Counted from the first letter of the stretch, positions 34,654-45,229 are shown. The stretch is 64,000 nt of DNA from Mycolicibacterium rhodesiae NBB3 (GCF_000230895.2 NC_016604.1:2790001-2854000); one strand, 5' to 3'. The notes: generated by a model not told the origin, from the sequence alone. Made by a program: numbers and translations.

Positions 34654-37068
34654 ATGAGCGTCACCACCCCGACTTCCGACCTCAGCACCGCCCGGCCAGG
34701 CGCGTCCGGCCCGCTGTCACCCGACGATCTGCGTCTGTTGGATGCGTACTGGCGGGCGGCCAATTTCTTGTCGGTCGGGCAGATCTATCTGCTGGATAAT
34801 CCGCTGCTGCGCGAACCTCTGCAGCTCGATCATGTCAAGCCGCGGCTGCTCGGGCATTGGGGGACCACGCCCGGACTCAACCTGATCTACGCCCACCTCA
34901 ACCGGGTCATCCGCGGGCGCGGGCTGAACGCGATGTATGTGATCGGCCCGGGCCACGGTGGCCCGGGACTCGTAGCCAACGCCTACCTGGAGGGCACCTA
35001 CAGCGAGGTCTACCCCGGCATCAGCCGCGATGCCGACGGCCTGCGCCGACTGTTCCGGCAGTTCTCCTTCCCCGGCGGCATCCCCAGCCACGTCGCCCCG
35101 GAAACCCCGGGCTCCATCCATGAGGGCGGCGAGCTGGGCTATGCGTTGGCGCACGCCTACGGTGCCGCGTTCGACAACCCCGACCTGCTGGTGGCCTGCG
35201 TCGTCGGGGACGGCGAGGCTGAGACCGGGCCGCTGGCGGCGAGTTGGCAGTCCAACAAGTTCCTCGACCCGGTCCACGATGGCGCCGTCCTGCCGATCCT
35301 GCACCTCAACGGCTACAAGATCGCCAACCCGACGGTCCTGGCACGCATCCCCGACGACGAGCTGATCGACCTGCTGCAGGGCTACGGACACCGGCCGTAT
35401 GTGGTGTCAGGCCACGACCCGGCACAGGTTCACCAGGACCTCGCCGCAGCGATGGACGACGCGGTCACCGAGATCGCCAGGATTCAGCGGGCCGCTCGAG
35501 AAGATGGCGACGCGCAGCGGCCGCGCTGGCCGCTGATCGTCTTAGCGACGCCCAAGGGATGGACCGGTCCGAAGGAGGTCGACGGCCTCCCCACGGAGGG
35601 GACCTGGCGCTCGCATCAGGTGCCGCTGGCCAATCTGGCCGACAATCCCGAGCATCTGCGCCAGCTCGAGGAGTGGCTGCGCAGCTACCGGCCCGAGGAA
35701 TTGTTCGACGAGGCCGGCGCGCTGATCGCGGAGCTGGCGGCGCTGCCGCCGACCGGGTGTGCGCGGATGAGCGCCAGTCCGCACGCCAACGGCGGGCAGC
35801 TGCTAAAGCCGCTGCGGCTGCCCGACTTCGGCGACTACGCCGTCGCGGTCCCCGCGCCGGCCACGGCGCTGCACGAGGCGACGCGGGTGCTCGGGGCGTT
35901 CCTGCGTGACGTCATCCGGGACAACCCCCACAATTTCCGGCTGATGGGCCCCGACGAGACCGCCAGCAACCGGCTCGGCGCGGTGTTTGAGCAAACCGAC
36001 CGGGTGTGGCAAGGCGAATCGCTGCCCACCGATGAGCACCTCGCGCGGGCGGGACGTGTCATGGAGGTGCTCTCCGAGCACCTGTGCCAGGGCTGGCTGG
36101 AGGGCTATCTACTCACCGGCCGGCACGGCCTGTTCTCCTGCTACGAGGCGTTCATCCACATCGTGGATTCGATGGTCAACCAGCACGCGAAATGGCTCAA
36201 AGTCACCAACGACATACCGTGGCGGGCGCCGATCGCGTCGCTGAACTACCTGCTGACCTCGCACGTGTGGCGCCAGGACCACAACGGGTTCTCCCACCAG
36301 GACCCCGGGTTCATCGACCATGTGGTGAACAAGAAGGCGGCGATCGTGCGGGTGTATCTGCCGCCGGACGCCAACACGTTGCTGTCGGTGGCCGATCACT
36401 GTCTGCGCAGCCGCCAGTACATCAACTTGATTGTGGCCGGCAAGCAGCCGGCGCTGTCCTATCTGGACATCGAGGAGGCGGTCGCGCACTGCACCCGCGG
36501 GCTGGGAATCTGGGAATGGGCCGGCAACGACGGCGGCGACGGCGCCGACGGGCTGCCGGACGTGGTGCTGGCCTGCGCGGGCGACGTCCCGACCCTGGAA
36601 ACGCTCGCGGCCGCGGCGCTGCTGCGACAACACCTGCCCGCCCTGCGGGTGCGGGTCGTCAACGTGGTCGATCTGATGCGGCTGCAGCCCGATACCGAAC
36701 ACCCGCACGGGCTGCCCGACGCCCAGTTCGATGCACTGTTCACCCCGGACCGGCCGGTCATCTTCGCCTACCACGGCTACCCGTGGCTGATCCACCGGCT
36801 CACTTACCGGCGGGCCAACCACGTCAACATCCACGTCCGCGGCTATAAGGAGGAAGGAACCACGACCACTCCGTTCGACCTCGTCATGCTCAACGACCTG
36901 GACCGCTTCCACCTGGTCATCGACGTCATCGACCGGGTACCGGGCCTGGGCGCCGCCGCGGCGGCGCTGCGCCAGCGGATGGTTGACGCGCGGCTGCGCG
37001 CCCGCGCCTACACCCGAGCCCACGGCGAGGACGACCCCGCCATCAGCGGCTGGACCTGGCCCTCTTAG
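34654..37068 (+). CDS. xfp: Xylulose-5-phosphate/fructose-6-phosphate phosphoketolase
   Basis: The 804-aa length is typical. The N-terminal XFP domain has [39 protein letters not shown] and the thiamine diphosphate motif [19 protein letters not shown]. Later come [29 protein letters not shown] and the C-terminal [15 protein letters not shown]. It splits xylulose-5-P or fructose-6-P with phosphate, giving acetyl-phosphate and a shorter sugar phosphate. ATG 34654 follows GAGGAGCAACCC. It sits between two copper-gene clusters and may support redox-independent carbon flow under stress. No acetate kinase or phosphotransacetylase gene is adjacent. Confidence 0.95.
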   Translation: MSVTTPTSDLSTARPGASGPLSPDDLRLLDAYWRAANFLSVGQIYLLDNPLLREPLQLDHVKPRLLGHWGTTPGLNLIYAHLNRVIRGRGLNAMYVIGPGHGGPGLVANAYLEGTYSEVYPGISRDADGLRRLFRQFSFPGGIPSHVAPETPGSIHEGGELGYALAHAYGAAFDNPDLLVACVVGDGEAETGPLAASWQSNKFLDPVHDGAVLPILHLNGYKIANPTVLARIPDDELIDLLQGYGHRPYVVSGHDPAQVHQDLAAAMDDAVTEIARIQRAAREDGDAQRPRWPLIVLATPKGWTGPKEVDGLPTEGTWRSHQVPLANLADNPEHLRQLEEWLRSYRPEELFDEAGALIAELAALPPTGCARMSASPHANGGQLLKPLRLPDFGDYAVAVPAPATALHEATRVLGAFLRDVIRDNPHNFRLMGPDETASNRLGAVFEQTDRVWQGESLPTDEHLARAGRVMEVLSEHLCQGWLEGYLLTGRHGLFSCYEAFIHIVDSMVNQHAKWLKVTNDIPWRAPIASLNYLLTSHVWRQDHNGFSHQDPGFIDHVVNKKAAIVRVYLPPDANTLLSVADHCLRSRQYINLIVAGKQPALSYLDIEEAVAHCTRGLGIWEWAGNDGGDGADGLPDVVLACAGDVPTLETLAAAALLRQHLPALRVRVVNVVDLMRLQPDTEHPHGLPDAQFDALFTPDRPVIFAYHGYPWLIHRLTYRRANHVNIHVRGYKEEGTTTTPFDLVMLNDLDRFHLVIDVIDRVPGLGAAAAALRQRMVDARLRARAYTRAHGEDDPAISGWTWPS

Positions 37069-37153
37069 ACCAGATCCCGACTGTCGCCGCCGGGTCGAGC
37101 CGCCTGGAACGTCGGCATCCGAACCCGAACCCAACCACCAAGGAGGAGAAACC

Positions 37154-37648
37154 ATGGACAGCCATCGCGATCAATCTTTCGACGACCCGGCCAGCCAAGC
37201 CGCTGCCACCGCCGAGTATCGGGTAATAGCCAGCTACCGCGACTACACCCAGGCGCAGGGCACCGTCGACTATCTCTCCGATGCGGATTTCCCCGTGGAG
37301 AATCTACGCATCGTGGGCCACGGCGTGAGCACCGTGGAGGCCATCACCGGCCGCATGACCCCTGCACGCGCCGCCCTCACCGGTGCGGCCGGCGGCGCAT
37401 GGTGGGGCTTGTTCATCGGCCTGCTGTTGGGAATGTTCGCCGCCGGCGCCGCATGGTTAGGCGTCATGCTCGCCGGCCTGCTCATCGGCGCCGTGTGGGG
37501 GGCGATCTTCGGATTCGTCGAACATTGGGCCACCCACGGCCGCCGGGACTTCACGTCCGTCTCCACCCTGGCCGCCGAGCGTTACGACATCGCGTGTACA
37601 CCGGCCCTGGCCGCCAAGGCCGCCGATCTGCTCACCACCAGGCGCTAA
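37154..37648 (+). CDS. GSP17M-like membrane stress protein
   Basis: The 164-aa protein starts with a general-stress-17M-like domain (EYRVIASYRDYTQAQGTVDYLSDADFPVENLRIVG). Two Gly/Ala-rich membrane helices follow (ALTGAAGGAWWGLFIGLLLGMFAAGAAWLGVMLAGLLIGAVWGAIFGFV), then a short C-terminal strand domain. It is common in mycobacteria; function unknown. AAGGAGGAGAAACC precedes ATG 37154. It follows phosphoketolase by 85 bases and may share its transcript. Confidence 0.85.
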   Translation: MDSHRDQSFDDPASQAAATAEYRVIASYRDYTQAQGTVDYLSDADFPVENLRIVGHGVSTVEAITGRMTPARAALTGAAGGAWWGLFIGLLLGMFAAGAAWLGVMLAGLLIGAVWGAIFGFVEHWATHGRRDFTSVSTLAAERYDIACTPALAAKAADLLTTRR

Positions 37649-37757
37649 CCGACGATCAGGGGAGTTGCGTCATCACGGCCGGTGAGGCCAGCACCTCGCC
37701 CGGTATACCGCCGCTACGTCGTAGGGCCCCTCACCGCGGCGCCCCTTGACCAACCTA

Positions 37758-37803
37758 TACCCCATGGGGGTATAATCTCCGATAGGGGTACTCCCCATGG
37801 GTA
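37758..37803 (+). promoter_or_regulatory. Two CsoR/RicR-type operators
   Basis: TACCCCATGGGGGTA (37758-37772) is near-perfect. TACTCCCCATGGGTA (37789-37803) is a second, weaker copy 31 bases on. They flank the promoter of csoR-copZ-copA. Confidence 0.85.
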
Positions 37804-37823
37804 TCTGTAGGAAAGGGGCGACG

Positions 37824-38117
37824 ATGGACACCACCGCACCGGGTTATGTGGACTCCAAGAATGCCTACGTCCTGCGGCTGCGCCGAATCGAGGGTCAGGT
37901 GCGTGGGCTGGCTCGGATGATCGAGGAAGACACCTACTGCATCGATGTGCTCACCCAGGTCTCGGCCACCACCAAAGCGCTGGGATCGATGGCGTTGATA
38001 CTGCTCGACGAACATCTGACGCACTGCGTCAGCGACGCCGTCCAGGCGGGCGGGAACGTGGCGGAGGAAAAGATCAACGAAGCTTCGGCGGCCATCGCGC
38101 GTCTCGTGCGCTCCTGA
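37824..38117 (+). CDS. csoR: CsoR-family copper-sensing repressor (second copy)
   Basis: The 97-aa protein has ligands C39, H64 and C68 at the canonical spacing, and the RLRRIEGQVRGLARMI helix that faces DNA. It diverges from the CsoR at 13.2 kb (shorter N-terminus) but ends with the same RLVRS. ATG 37824 follows GAAAGGGGCGACG. It is first in the csoR-copZ-copA operon and sits directly behind two operator boxes, so it autoregulates and probably controls the other boxes too. Confidence 0.94.
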   Translation: MDTTAPGYVDSKNAYVLRLRRIEGQVRGLARMIEEDTYCIDVLTQVSATTKALGSMALILLDEHLTHCVSDAVQAGGNVAEEKINEASAAIARLVRS

Positions 38118-38163
38118 ACAACCCATTTCCTGACCGACCCGTACCGCGGAAGGACTCAACACC

Positions 38164-38514
38164 ATGGACCTGAAGCTCACCCGCTCGCTGCCGCCGGCTG
38201 CGCCCGCAACCGCCCGATGCAGTTGCTGCTCCACGCAACCGCAGACCGCATCCATTCCGATCACTCCGTCGAAGGACAACGCCATGAGCACCACCACCAC
38301 CGCCAGCTACCCCGTCACCGGAATGACTTGCGCTCACTGCGTCGGCGCGGTCACCAAGGAACTCACCGCGCTGCCCGGCGTCACCTCGGTGAACATAGAG
38401 CTGGTCTCCGGAGGCGCCTCAACCGTCACCGTCACCAGCGACACCCCGATCGGCAACGACGAGGTCGCCGCCGCTCTCGACGAGGCCGGCGACTACCGCC
38501 TGGCCACCGACTGA
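38164..38514 (+). CDS. copZ: CopZ-type chaperone with a CSCC-containing N-terminal extension
   Basis: Two starts have equally good Shine-Dalgarno sequences. ATG 38164 (after GGAAGGACTCAACACC) gives 116 aa with a 40-residue leader holding ARCSCCSTQ. ATG 38284 (after GAAGGACAACGCC) gives the plain 76-aa HMA chaperone (YPVTGMTCAHCVGAVTKEL). The Cu(I) loop is MTCAHC. Leaky or dual initiation could yield two forms, one with extra thiols. It lies between csoR and copA. The second reading of the N-terminal part as a separate gene is excluded because the frame is continuous. Confidence 0.88.
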   Translation: MDLKLTRSLPPAAPATARCSCCSTQPQTASIPITPSKDNAMSTTTTASYPVTGMTCAHCVGAVTKELTALPGVTSVNIELVSGGASTVTVTSDTPIGNDEVAAALDEAGDYRLATD

Positions 38515-38566
38515 CAAACCCCGGCACCGCTTCGCTAATGCGTGAACGTGAAGGAGAGGACAGCAC

Positions 38567-40831
38567 ATGAGCACCACCGATCACGCCGCCGAACTTGACA
38601 ACCCGCGCAGCGTCGAGCTGTCGATCGGCGGGATGACCTGCGCCTCGTGCGCCGTGCGTATCGAGAAGAAACTCAACAAACTCGACGGGGTCAGCGCCAC
38701 CGTCAACTTTGCCACCGAAAAAGCGAAGGTCACCTTCGCCGACGAGGTGGCCCCCGAGGATCTGGTCGCGACAGTGGAGGCGACCGGCTACACCGCCACC
38801 TTTCCCCGGCTGCCCGACGCGGCCCGCGAGGAGACGGCCGGCCCGCCAGAACCCGACGAGGCCGCGGGCTGGCGGCAGCGGCTGATCGTGTCGACGGTGC
38901 TGACCGTGCCGGCCGTGCTGCTGTCGATGGTCCCGGCGCTGCAGTTCGACAACTGGCAGTGGCTGACGCTGACACTGGCCTCGCCGGTGGTGGTGTGGGG
39001 TGCACTGCCCTTCCACCGCGCCGCGTGGACCAACCTTAAGCACGGCGCCGCCACCATGGACACCCTGATCTCGGTCGGAGTTACGGCCGCATACCTATGG
39101 TCATTGTGGGCGCTTTTCTTCACCCACGCCGGCATGACCGGCATGACAATGACCTTCGACCTGCTGACCACCGGCAGCGCCGAACCGCACATCTACCTCG
39201 AGGTCGCCTCCGCCGTCACGGTGTTCATCCTGGCCGGGCGTTACTTCGAAGCCCGTGCCAAGCGGCAATCCGGCGCGGCGCTGCGCGCACTCCTAGACCT
39301 GGGCGCCAAAGACGTCGCCGTGCTGCGCGATGGATCGACCGAGACCCGAATCCCGATCGGCCAACTCGCCGTCGGCGACCAGTTCGTCATCCGCCCCGGC
39401 GAGAAGATCGCCACCGACGGAGTCATCACCTCGGGCACCACCGCGGTCGACGCGTCGATGCTCACCGGCGAACCGGTACCCGTCGAGGTCGGACCGGGCG
39501 ACAGCGTCGTCGGCGCCACGGTTAACGCCGGCGGCCGGATCCTCGTGCGCGCCACCCGCGTCGGAGCCGACACCCAACTCGCGCAGATGGCGCGCCTGGT
39601 CACCGAGGCGCAGAACGGCAAGGCGCCGGTGCAACGCCTCGCCGACCGGGTCTCGGCGGTATTCGTCCCCATCGTCATCGGGCTCGCGCTGCTCACCCTC
39701 GCCGCCTGGCTGTTAACCGGAAACTCGGTGACCGCCGCATTCACCGCCGCGGTCGCGGTGCTGATCATCGCCTGCCCGTGCGCCCTGGGTCTGGCGACCC
39801 CGACCGCGCTGCTCGTGGGCACCGGTCGCGGCGCTCAACTGGGAATCCTGATCAAGGGCCCGCAGATCCTCGAATCGACCCGCCGCATCGACACGATCGT
39901 GCTGGACAAGACCGGCACCGTCACCACCGGGCGGATGGCCGTCGCCTCGGTGCACGCCGCCGGCGGCGAATCCGAGGCCGAGGCCCTGCGCCTGGCGGGC
40001 GCGCTCGAACACGCCTCCGAACACCCGATCGCCCGAGCCATCGCCGCCCACGCCGCCGCGCTGGGCCCGCCGCCGGAAGTCGAAAACTTCGAAAACCATG
40101 GCGGCCAAGGCGTTTCCGGTGTCGTCGAGGGCCACGCCATAGTCGCCGGCCGGTACAGCTGGCTGCGCGAGCAGTGGGCGCTGACCGCCCCCGAATCGCT
40201 GCAACTGGTCGTCGACGAAGCCGAAACGGCGGGCCGCACCCCCGTGTGGATCGCTTGGGACGGCGCGATCCGCGCGGTGATCGTGGTCTCCGACACCGTC
40301 AAGGCCACCTCGGCCGCGGCGGTCGGCGAGCTGCGCGCGCTCGGTCTGCGCCCGGTGCTGCTCACCGGGGACAACCACCGCGCCGCCCAGGCCGTCGCCC
40401 ACCAGGTCGGCATCGACGAAGTCGTGGCCGAGGTGCTGCCCGCCGACAAGGTCGACGTCATTAAGAAGCTGCAGGGCGAGGGGCGAGTCGTGGCGATGGT
40501 CGGCGACGGCGTCAACGACGCGGCCGCACTCGCCCAGGCCGACCTCGGCCTGGCGATGGGCACCGGCACCGACGTCGCGATCGAAGCCAGCGACCTGACC
40601 CTGGTGCGCGGCGACCTGCGCGCCGCACCTGATGCGATCCGTCTGGCCCGCGCCACCCTGCGCACGATCAAAGGCAACCTGTTCTGGGCGTTCGCCTACA
40701 ACGTCGCAGCACTCCCGTTGGCCGCCGTCGGGCTGCTCAACCCGCTGATCGCCGGCGCCGCGATGGCCTTCAGTTCGGTGTTCGTGGTGACCAACAGCTT
40801 GCGACTGCGGCGATTCACGCCTACTCGGTAG
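38567..40831 (+). CDS. copA: CopA-type Cu(I)-exporting P1B-1 ATPase
   Basis: The 754-aa protein has one HMA domain ([20 protein letters not shown], residues 21-40), eight membrane segments and the CPC motif [13 protein letters not shown] near 402. It also has LDKTGTVT near 446, [10 protein letters not shown] and [14 protein letters not shown] (AA for the usual AP). The end has the P1B-1 signature helices ([31 protein letters not shown]). It pumps Cu(I) out of the cytosol and is fed by CopZ just upstream. ATG 38567 follows GAAGGAGAGGACAGCAC. Third gene of the csoR operon. Confidence 0.95.
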   Translation: MSTTDHAAELDNPRSVELSIGGMTCASCAVRIEKKLNKLDGVSATVNFATEKAKVTFADEVAPEDLVATVEATGYTATFPRLPDAAREETAGPPEPDEAAGWRQRLIVSTVLTVPAVLLSMVPALQFDNWQWLTLTLASPVVVWGALPFHRAAWTNLKHGAATMDTLISVGVTAAYLWSLWALFFTHAGMTGMTMTFDLLTTGSAEPHIYLEVASAVTVFILAGRYFEARAKRQSGAALRALLDLGAKDVAVLRDGSTETRIPIGQLAVGDQFVIRPGEKIATDGVITSGTTAVDASMLTGEPVPVEVGPGDSVVGATVNAGGRILVRATRVGADTQLAQMARLVTEAQNGKAPVQRLADRVSAVFVPIVIGLALLTLAAWLLTGNSVTAAFTAAVAVLIIACPCALGLATPTALLVGTGRGAQLGILIKGPQILESTRRIDTIVLDKTGTVTTGRMAVASVHAAGGESEAEALRLAGALEHASEHPIARAIAAHAAALGPPPEVENFENHGGQGVSGVVEGHAIVAGRYSWLREQWALTAPESLQLVVDEAETAGRTPVWIAWDGAIRAVIVVSDTVKATSAAAVGELRALGLRPVLLTGDNHRAAQAVAHQVGIDEVVAEVLPADKVDVIKKLQGEGRVVAMVGDGVNDAAALAQADLGLAMGTGTDVAIEASDLTLVRGDLRAAPDAIRLARATLRTIKGNLFWAFAYNVAALPLAAVGLLNPLIAGAAMAFSSVFVVTNSLRLRRFTPTR

Positions 40832-40912
40832 TGAAATGAGTTGGGCAGCAGTGTCTTTGGCGATACATGGGGCCTGCGGCCGTTCATCATCGGGAAGCGG
40901 AAGAGGTGGGAT

Positions 40913-41509
40913 ATGAAGCTCAATAAGATCGAGCGGGCCGCAATGAACAATCCGGTGCGGGCCGCGCACCAGCACCACCGGGAGGCGGCGTGGTTCCGGC
41001 GGCTCGCCGGCGGCGCATTGGCGGGCCAGCATGTACTCGAGGTCGGCTGCGGTCGCGGGGTGGGTGCGGAGGTGATCCTGGACCGGCTGGGTGCCGCCAA
41101 CGTCACCGCGTTCGACCTCGACGAATCGATGGTGGAGCTGGCGCGCAAACGACTGCACGGACGTCCGGTGTCGCTATCGGTGGGCGATGTCTGCGACATC
41201 GGGGAGCCGACCGGCGGCGTCGACACGGTCGTGGATTTCGGCATCATCCATCACGTGCCGGACTGGCAGCAGGCCGTCACCGAGATCGCTCGGGTGCTTC
41301 GGCCCGGCGGCCTGCTCTTGTTCGAGGAGGTTCCGCGCCACGTGCTCGACAGCTGGGCGCTCCGCACGTTCACGGTGCATCCACCCGACAATCGTTTCGA
41401 GGCCGACGAATTCGCCGCCGAATTGGCCCGCCATGGGCTGCACGGCACCGGGCGGATCGAAGACCACCTCGCCGGGATGATGTTCGTCGGGGTGGCACGG
41501 AAGGCCTGA
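40913..41509 (+). CDS. SAM-dependent methyltransferase
   Basis: The 198-aa class I methyltransferase has motif I VLEVGCGRGVGAEV, an acidic strand NVTAFDLDESMVELAR, DFGIIHHVPDWQQAVTEIARVLRPGG and a late FEEVPRHVLDSW. The substrate is unknown. ATG 40913 follows AAGAGGTGGGAT. It starts 82 bases after copA and may be the operon's last gene. Confidence 0.85.
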   Translation: MKLNKIERAAMNNPVRAAHQHHREAAWFRRLAGGALAGQHVLEVGCGRGVGAEVILDRLGAANVTAFDLDESMVELARKRLHGRPVSLSVGDVCDIGEPTGGVDTVVDFGIIHHVPDWQQAVTEIARVLRPGGLLLFEEVPRHVLDSWALRTFTVHPPDNRFEADEFAAELARHGLHGTGRIEDHLAGMMFVGVARKA

Positions 41510-42300
41510 ACCGGCGTGTTGAACCGGGCGTGTTCTTCGGCACCGCGCTCACCAGGCGATTCCGACCAATCCGGGCCCCGCCCTTGGCAGGACTGACCTG
41601 GCTGGCTGCAGACCGGTTCCTGCGACGTGAGGGCGACCGACCTCATGACGTGCGATTCGGCGAGCCAATCGATGGCGGCCTGAAAGTTTCGTGGTGACTT
41701 CGTCGGCCACCGGTGCCAGACCCGGTTCCCCGGTCACCGGCAGCCACGAGCGCCCCAGCACGTCTGCAACCAGCCATTGTAAGCACGGGCCTGCGCCGCA
41801 GGGAGGTCCTCCATCATCGTGGGCGACCGCGGTGATCGGCACGGCTCGCCGCGGTCGACTTTCGCGAAGTATGGACCAACTGCGTAGATCCCAGATAGGT
41901 TACGAAAGCGGCATCACGATCGTGCATGGTGGACGTGAGTCCAGATGTTCCCTGACATACGGCTGCAGGGAGTGTTGGGGTTTGGCGCCGACATAGAGGG
42001 GCCCGATGGGAGATATTCCTGAGCGTCGATCAAATAAGCCTCCGAACACCCGTGGCGCTGCTGCAGTGGACGGTTTGCGTGGGCGGCGGCACTATCGCAA
42101 GACTGCGCGCCGGGCATCTTCCCGGAGCGAAGCCGTGTCGGCTGGGCCCCGGCTTAGACCTCAGGGGAAGCGCCTACGTGGGCAACCGACACCACGAGGG
42201 TGTCGGCGCCCGACGCCGGGTCAACGCGGACTTCAGGCGATGCGTTCAGCGGTAATCATGGGCGGTCATCAGAAGCAGCCGTTCGGAAGGAGTGATGACA
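41510..42300. other. Intergenic region
   Basis: About 790 bases. A leftward frame (41549-41842, PITAVAHDDGGPP...) may be a relic, but I cannot name it. No palindromes of either kind are visible. Confidence 0.4.
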
Positions 42301-42783
42301 GTGAATAAGCACATGCATGGCGGGCGGGTTCCACGGCGTGTGGTTCGCGCGGCAGCAGCTGGCGTGGCGGCGGGAATCGTGGCATTCGCAGCAGCGGGCG
42401 CGGCGGCGGCGCAGCCACCGCCGGATCCGTGTTCTCCGGCAGCGGTGATGCGGGCACACGCCGCCGCGATGACCCAGATGGCCGACTATCTGGACTCCCG
42501 TCCAGACGTCCAGCAGGTGTTCATTGATGCCAGGAGCCAGGGCACACCCGAGGAGCGGCGGGCCGCGATCAAGGCCTACACCGACACCCACCCAGACGTG
42601 GCGGCCACGTTCCAGAACATCCACCAACCGGTCAGGGATCTGAGCGCCAGGTGCGGCCTGCCCATGCACCAAGGCATGATGCCCGGGGGTATGGCGCCCG
42701 GGGGCATGGCGCCTGGAGCTATGTCGCCTGGAGCTATGGCGCCCGGGGAAATGGCGCCTGGCGGTATGTCGCCCGGGCAGTAA
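42301..42783 (+). CDS. Hemophore-like secreted protein with methionine-rich tail
   Basis: The 160-aa protein has an N-terminal signal peptide (VVRAAAAGVAAGIVAFAAAGAAAA), then DPCSPAAVMRAHAAAMTQMADYLDSRPDVQQVF and LSARCGLP. This is the two-Cys helical core of Rv0203-type mycobacterial heme carriers. The tail is built of repeated GGMAPG/GAMSPG units, about nine Met in 40 residues. That is absent from ordinary members and resembles copper-binding Met repeats elsewhere in this window. GTG 42301 is spaced well from GGAAGGAG; earlier ATG and GTG codons are too close to it. Confidence 0.82.
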   Translation: MNKHMHGGRVPRRVVRAAAAGVAAGIVAFAAAGAAAAQPPPDPCSPAAVMRAHAAAMTQMADYLDSRPDVQQVFIDARSQGTPEERRAAIKAYTDTHPDVAATFQNIHQPVRDLSARCGLPMHQGMMPGGMAPGGMAPGAMSPGAMAPGEMAPGGMSPGQ

Positions 42784-43150
42784 GCGCTGCGCGATAGTGG
42801 TCTGAGCAGCGAGGCACCCCAGAAGAGCATCGCGGGCGACGCAGATTCTGTTTGTGCTCGACAGTCAGGACCTCGAGAGGGAGCACACGGTGTTCATAGA
42901 CATGCGCGCCGGGCCGGCCCGCTCGAGGTGGCCGAACCGGATCCTCGAGGTCACTGTGGAGGCGGCCAGGCCGGCGGGTCTGCTGGGCCGCAAGCGGGTG
43001 CTGGACTCCACTCCGCTCGATGACGCATTGGATCGGTGGACACCGTCACATTGATCCCCGAAAGTCGCGGATTGGACCTGGCCCGGGTGAGCACACGCAT
43101 GCGGCACACGCGATCCAGCGATCAATCCCGTCAAGATCGTTGGTGACGAC
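42784..43150. other. Region holding an IS1182-like relic
   Basis: No intact gene. The relic is listed separately. Confidence 0.5.
42854..43060 (+). pseudogene. IS1182-like transposase fragment
   Basis: The frame reads VFIDMRAGPARSRWPNRILEVTVEAARPAGLLGRKRVLDSTPLDDALDRW. This recalls the N-terminal part of IS1182-family transposases (RVLDSTALYDAV). It is then frameshifted (VDTVTLIPES in another frame). No inverted repeats seen. Confidence 0.65.
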
Positions 43151-45229
43151 ATGCCCACCGGATTTGATCCGAACGTGGGGCCGTGCTCGCCGTGCGTGGC
43201 TCGGCTACAGTCGCCTGCCGAACGGCTGGAAACTCTGCGGGAAAGGGTCCTCGAACAGACAGACCCCTTGGTCACACTGACGCACCTGCTGCATCTGTGC
43301 CGTGACGAACACCAGGTGTTGTGGGCGCAAGCCACCGATCCGCGGATGCGGGCGATGCTCGCCACAATTCTTCGTCCGATTGAGGCGATCGCCGTGTCCC
43401 ACCCAGCCGAGTCAACCCTCGACACGCCCACGCGTAGTGCGCTGGCGCAGGCCCTGATTCCTGTCGACAGCGTCGCGCCGGTGATGATCGCCCACGCTCT
43501 GGCGCGTTTCGTGGACGAACACTACGGCGAGTTTCTTGCCGACTCGTTCCGACGGCGCAGTCCGTATCAGCCGGCAGTTGGTGACCCGATCCCCTTGGGA
43601 GTGCCCGACATTCGCGCCGTGATGGACATGCGGCCCACCGCGCCGCCGTGGCTGTTGGCCAACCGCCTCGACGAAACCCGCCGAGTTCGGCTGGCCGGCG
43701 GGTGGGCCACCCAATTTCGAATCGTGTTCGACTACAGCCTGTTTGACGCATTGGCGGATCTGGTCACCATCGATACCATCATCGCCACGTGCCACCCGAA
43801 CACGGCCTTAACGGAGTTCACGCTGCCCGCGGATCCCGCGCAGCCCGCATTCCCCATCCGGCCAACTAATGTCCGTCAACAACACCGCATCCTCGATGAG
43901 CTCATCGGTGCCGCCGCCGACGCCGGCGCCTCGATAGTGGTCCTACCAGAGTTGTGTGTCACCGAGTCGCTGTCGCGACGACTGCAGGCGTGGGTGCGCC
44001 GTCCGGACGGACCCCGCCTACTGGTCGCCGGCAGCTACCATCACAGCGATGGTTCACCGCGCAGGCGGCGCAACACCGCGATCGCCTGGGTGCGTGGGCA
44101 TCCAGACCCGCTGATCCACGAAAAACACTCTCCCGCACAGCATCCGATCGTCGAAGACATCCAACCGCAGGGTTGGCCGGAGTTACGGGTGTACGTCACC
44201 GCCGCGGGCTGGCATATTGTGATGGCCATCTGCCGCGACCTTCTCAACCCGCAGGCAGTGCACGCCTTAACGGAGGCCGGTGCCAACCTCGTGCTGGTTC
44301 CCGCGATGAGCGAACGCCTGACCCCATTCACCGGCCAGATCGCCCACCTCGTCGGTTCTTCTCAGGCGCTGGTCGCGGTGGCCAACAACCCTGCGGACTG
44401 GGCCGATCCCGACAACCACGCCGTGCACCGTCCGGCGCGCGCGCTGTTCGGGCACCCCGGTCTGGGACAGCAGACCCGCCTGGTTGCGTCCGCGGACGCC
44501 GCGGCCGGTTTCACAACCATGCACGTGCGGTCAGCACTGATCGGCTGGACCAGCACAGAGGTCCAGGCCGGGCCTGACCGGGCACCGCATTCGGGTTCAC
44601 CGTCACCGGCGGTGCTTCCGCAATGGGCGCAGTCATTGGCCGCGGCAATGGCCCGGCGCTACCCGCAGCTCACCCAAGAACCCCAGCAGGTCGTCACGCT
44701 GCGGCCAGCGGCAGTATTGGTAGTGCTCACCAGTGGACCGGCGGGGCCACGGGTGCTTCTCACCGAACGCGCCACGGATCTGCGCGACTACCCGGGTCGA
44801 CTGACATTTCCCGGCGGCGGCCAAGATTCGGGCGACACCGGCCCGATCGACACCGCCCTGCGCGAGGCGGCCGAGGAGATCGGGCTCAACCCGCACAGCG
44901 TGCACCTCCTCGGCGCCCTGCCCGCGATGACCGACCCGGAATCGAAGTTCTTGGTGACCCCGGTACTCACCTGGTGTGCCCGCCCGGAATACAGCGGGCC
45001 AGTCAACCTCGCTGAAGTCGCCTCGATTCGCGAGCTGGACGTGTGCGCATTCGGTACTCGATTAAGCGACGCCAATCCGGCCCAGCAACAACAGCATTCG
45101 AATAGCGGCACGGAGCCAGACCTGAACCGCCTCGGTGCGCTGACCGCTACGGTGATCGACATACTGAGCGGCTTGCTCGGGGCGGACACAACACCAGATA
45201 AATCCGCCACGGATCCTGCAACGACATGA
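43151..45229 (+). CDS. Nitrilase-superfamily and Nudix hydrolase fusion with an unknown N-terminal domain
   Basis: The 692-aa protein has about 190 N-terminal residues of unknown fold. A carbon-nitrogen hydrolase domain follows (about 225-470) whose triad fits Glu in VVLPELCV (near 266), Lys in LIHEKHSP (near 323) and Cys in AICRDLL (near 360). The C-terminus is a Nudix domain (about 520-650) with LTFPGGGQDSGDTGPIDTALREAAEEIGL, the variant box of CoA pyrophosphatases (NudL). The combination suggests linked amide and pyrophosphate hydrolysis of one substrate, possibly a CoA or nucleotide derivative. The Shine-Dalgarno is weak; ATG 43151 is the first plausible start. Confidence 0.85.
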   Translation: MPTGFDPNVGPCSPCVARLQSPAERLETLRERVLEQTDPLVTLTHLLHLCRDEHQVLWAQATDPRMRAMLATILRPIEAIAVSHPAESTLDTPTRSALAQALIPVDSVAPVMIAHALARFVDEHYGEFLADSFRRRSPYQPAVGDPIPLGVPDIRAVMDMRPTAPPWLLANRLDETRRVRLAGGWATQFRIVFDYSLFDALADLVTIDTIIATCHPNTALTEFTLPADPAQPAFPIRPTNVRQQHRILDELIGAAADAGASIVVLPELCVTESLSRRLQAWVRRPDGPRLLVAGSYHHSDGSPRRRRNTAIAWVRGHPDPLIHEKHSPAQHPIVEDIQPQGWPELRVYVTAAGWHIVMAICRDLLNPQAVHALTEAGANLVLVPAMSERLTPFTGQIAHLVGSSQALVAVANNPADWADPDNHAVHRPARALFGHPGLGQQTRLVASADAAAGFTTMHVRSALIGWTSTEVQAGPDRAPHSGSPSPAVLPQWAQSLAAAMARRYPQLTQEPQQVVTLRPAAVLVVLTSGPAGPRVLLTERATDLRDYPGRLTFPGGGQDSGDTGPIDTALREAAEEIGLNPHSVHLLGALPAMTDPESKFLVTPVLTWCARPEYSGPVNLAEVASIRELDVCAFGTRLSDANPAQQQQHSNSGTEPDLNRLGALTATVIDILSGLLGADTTPDKSATDPATT

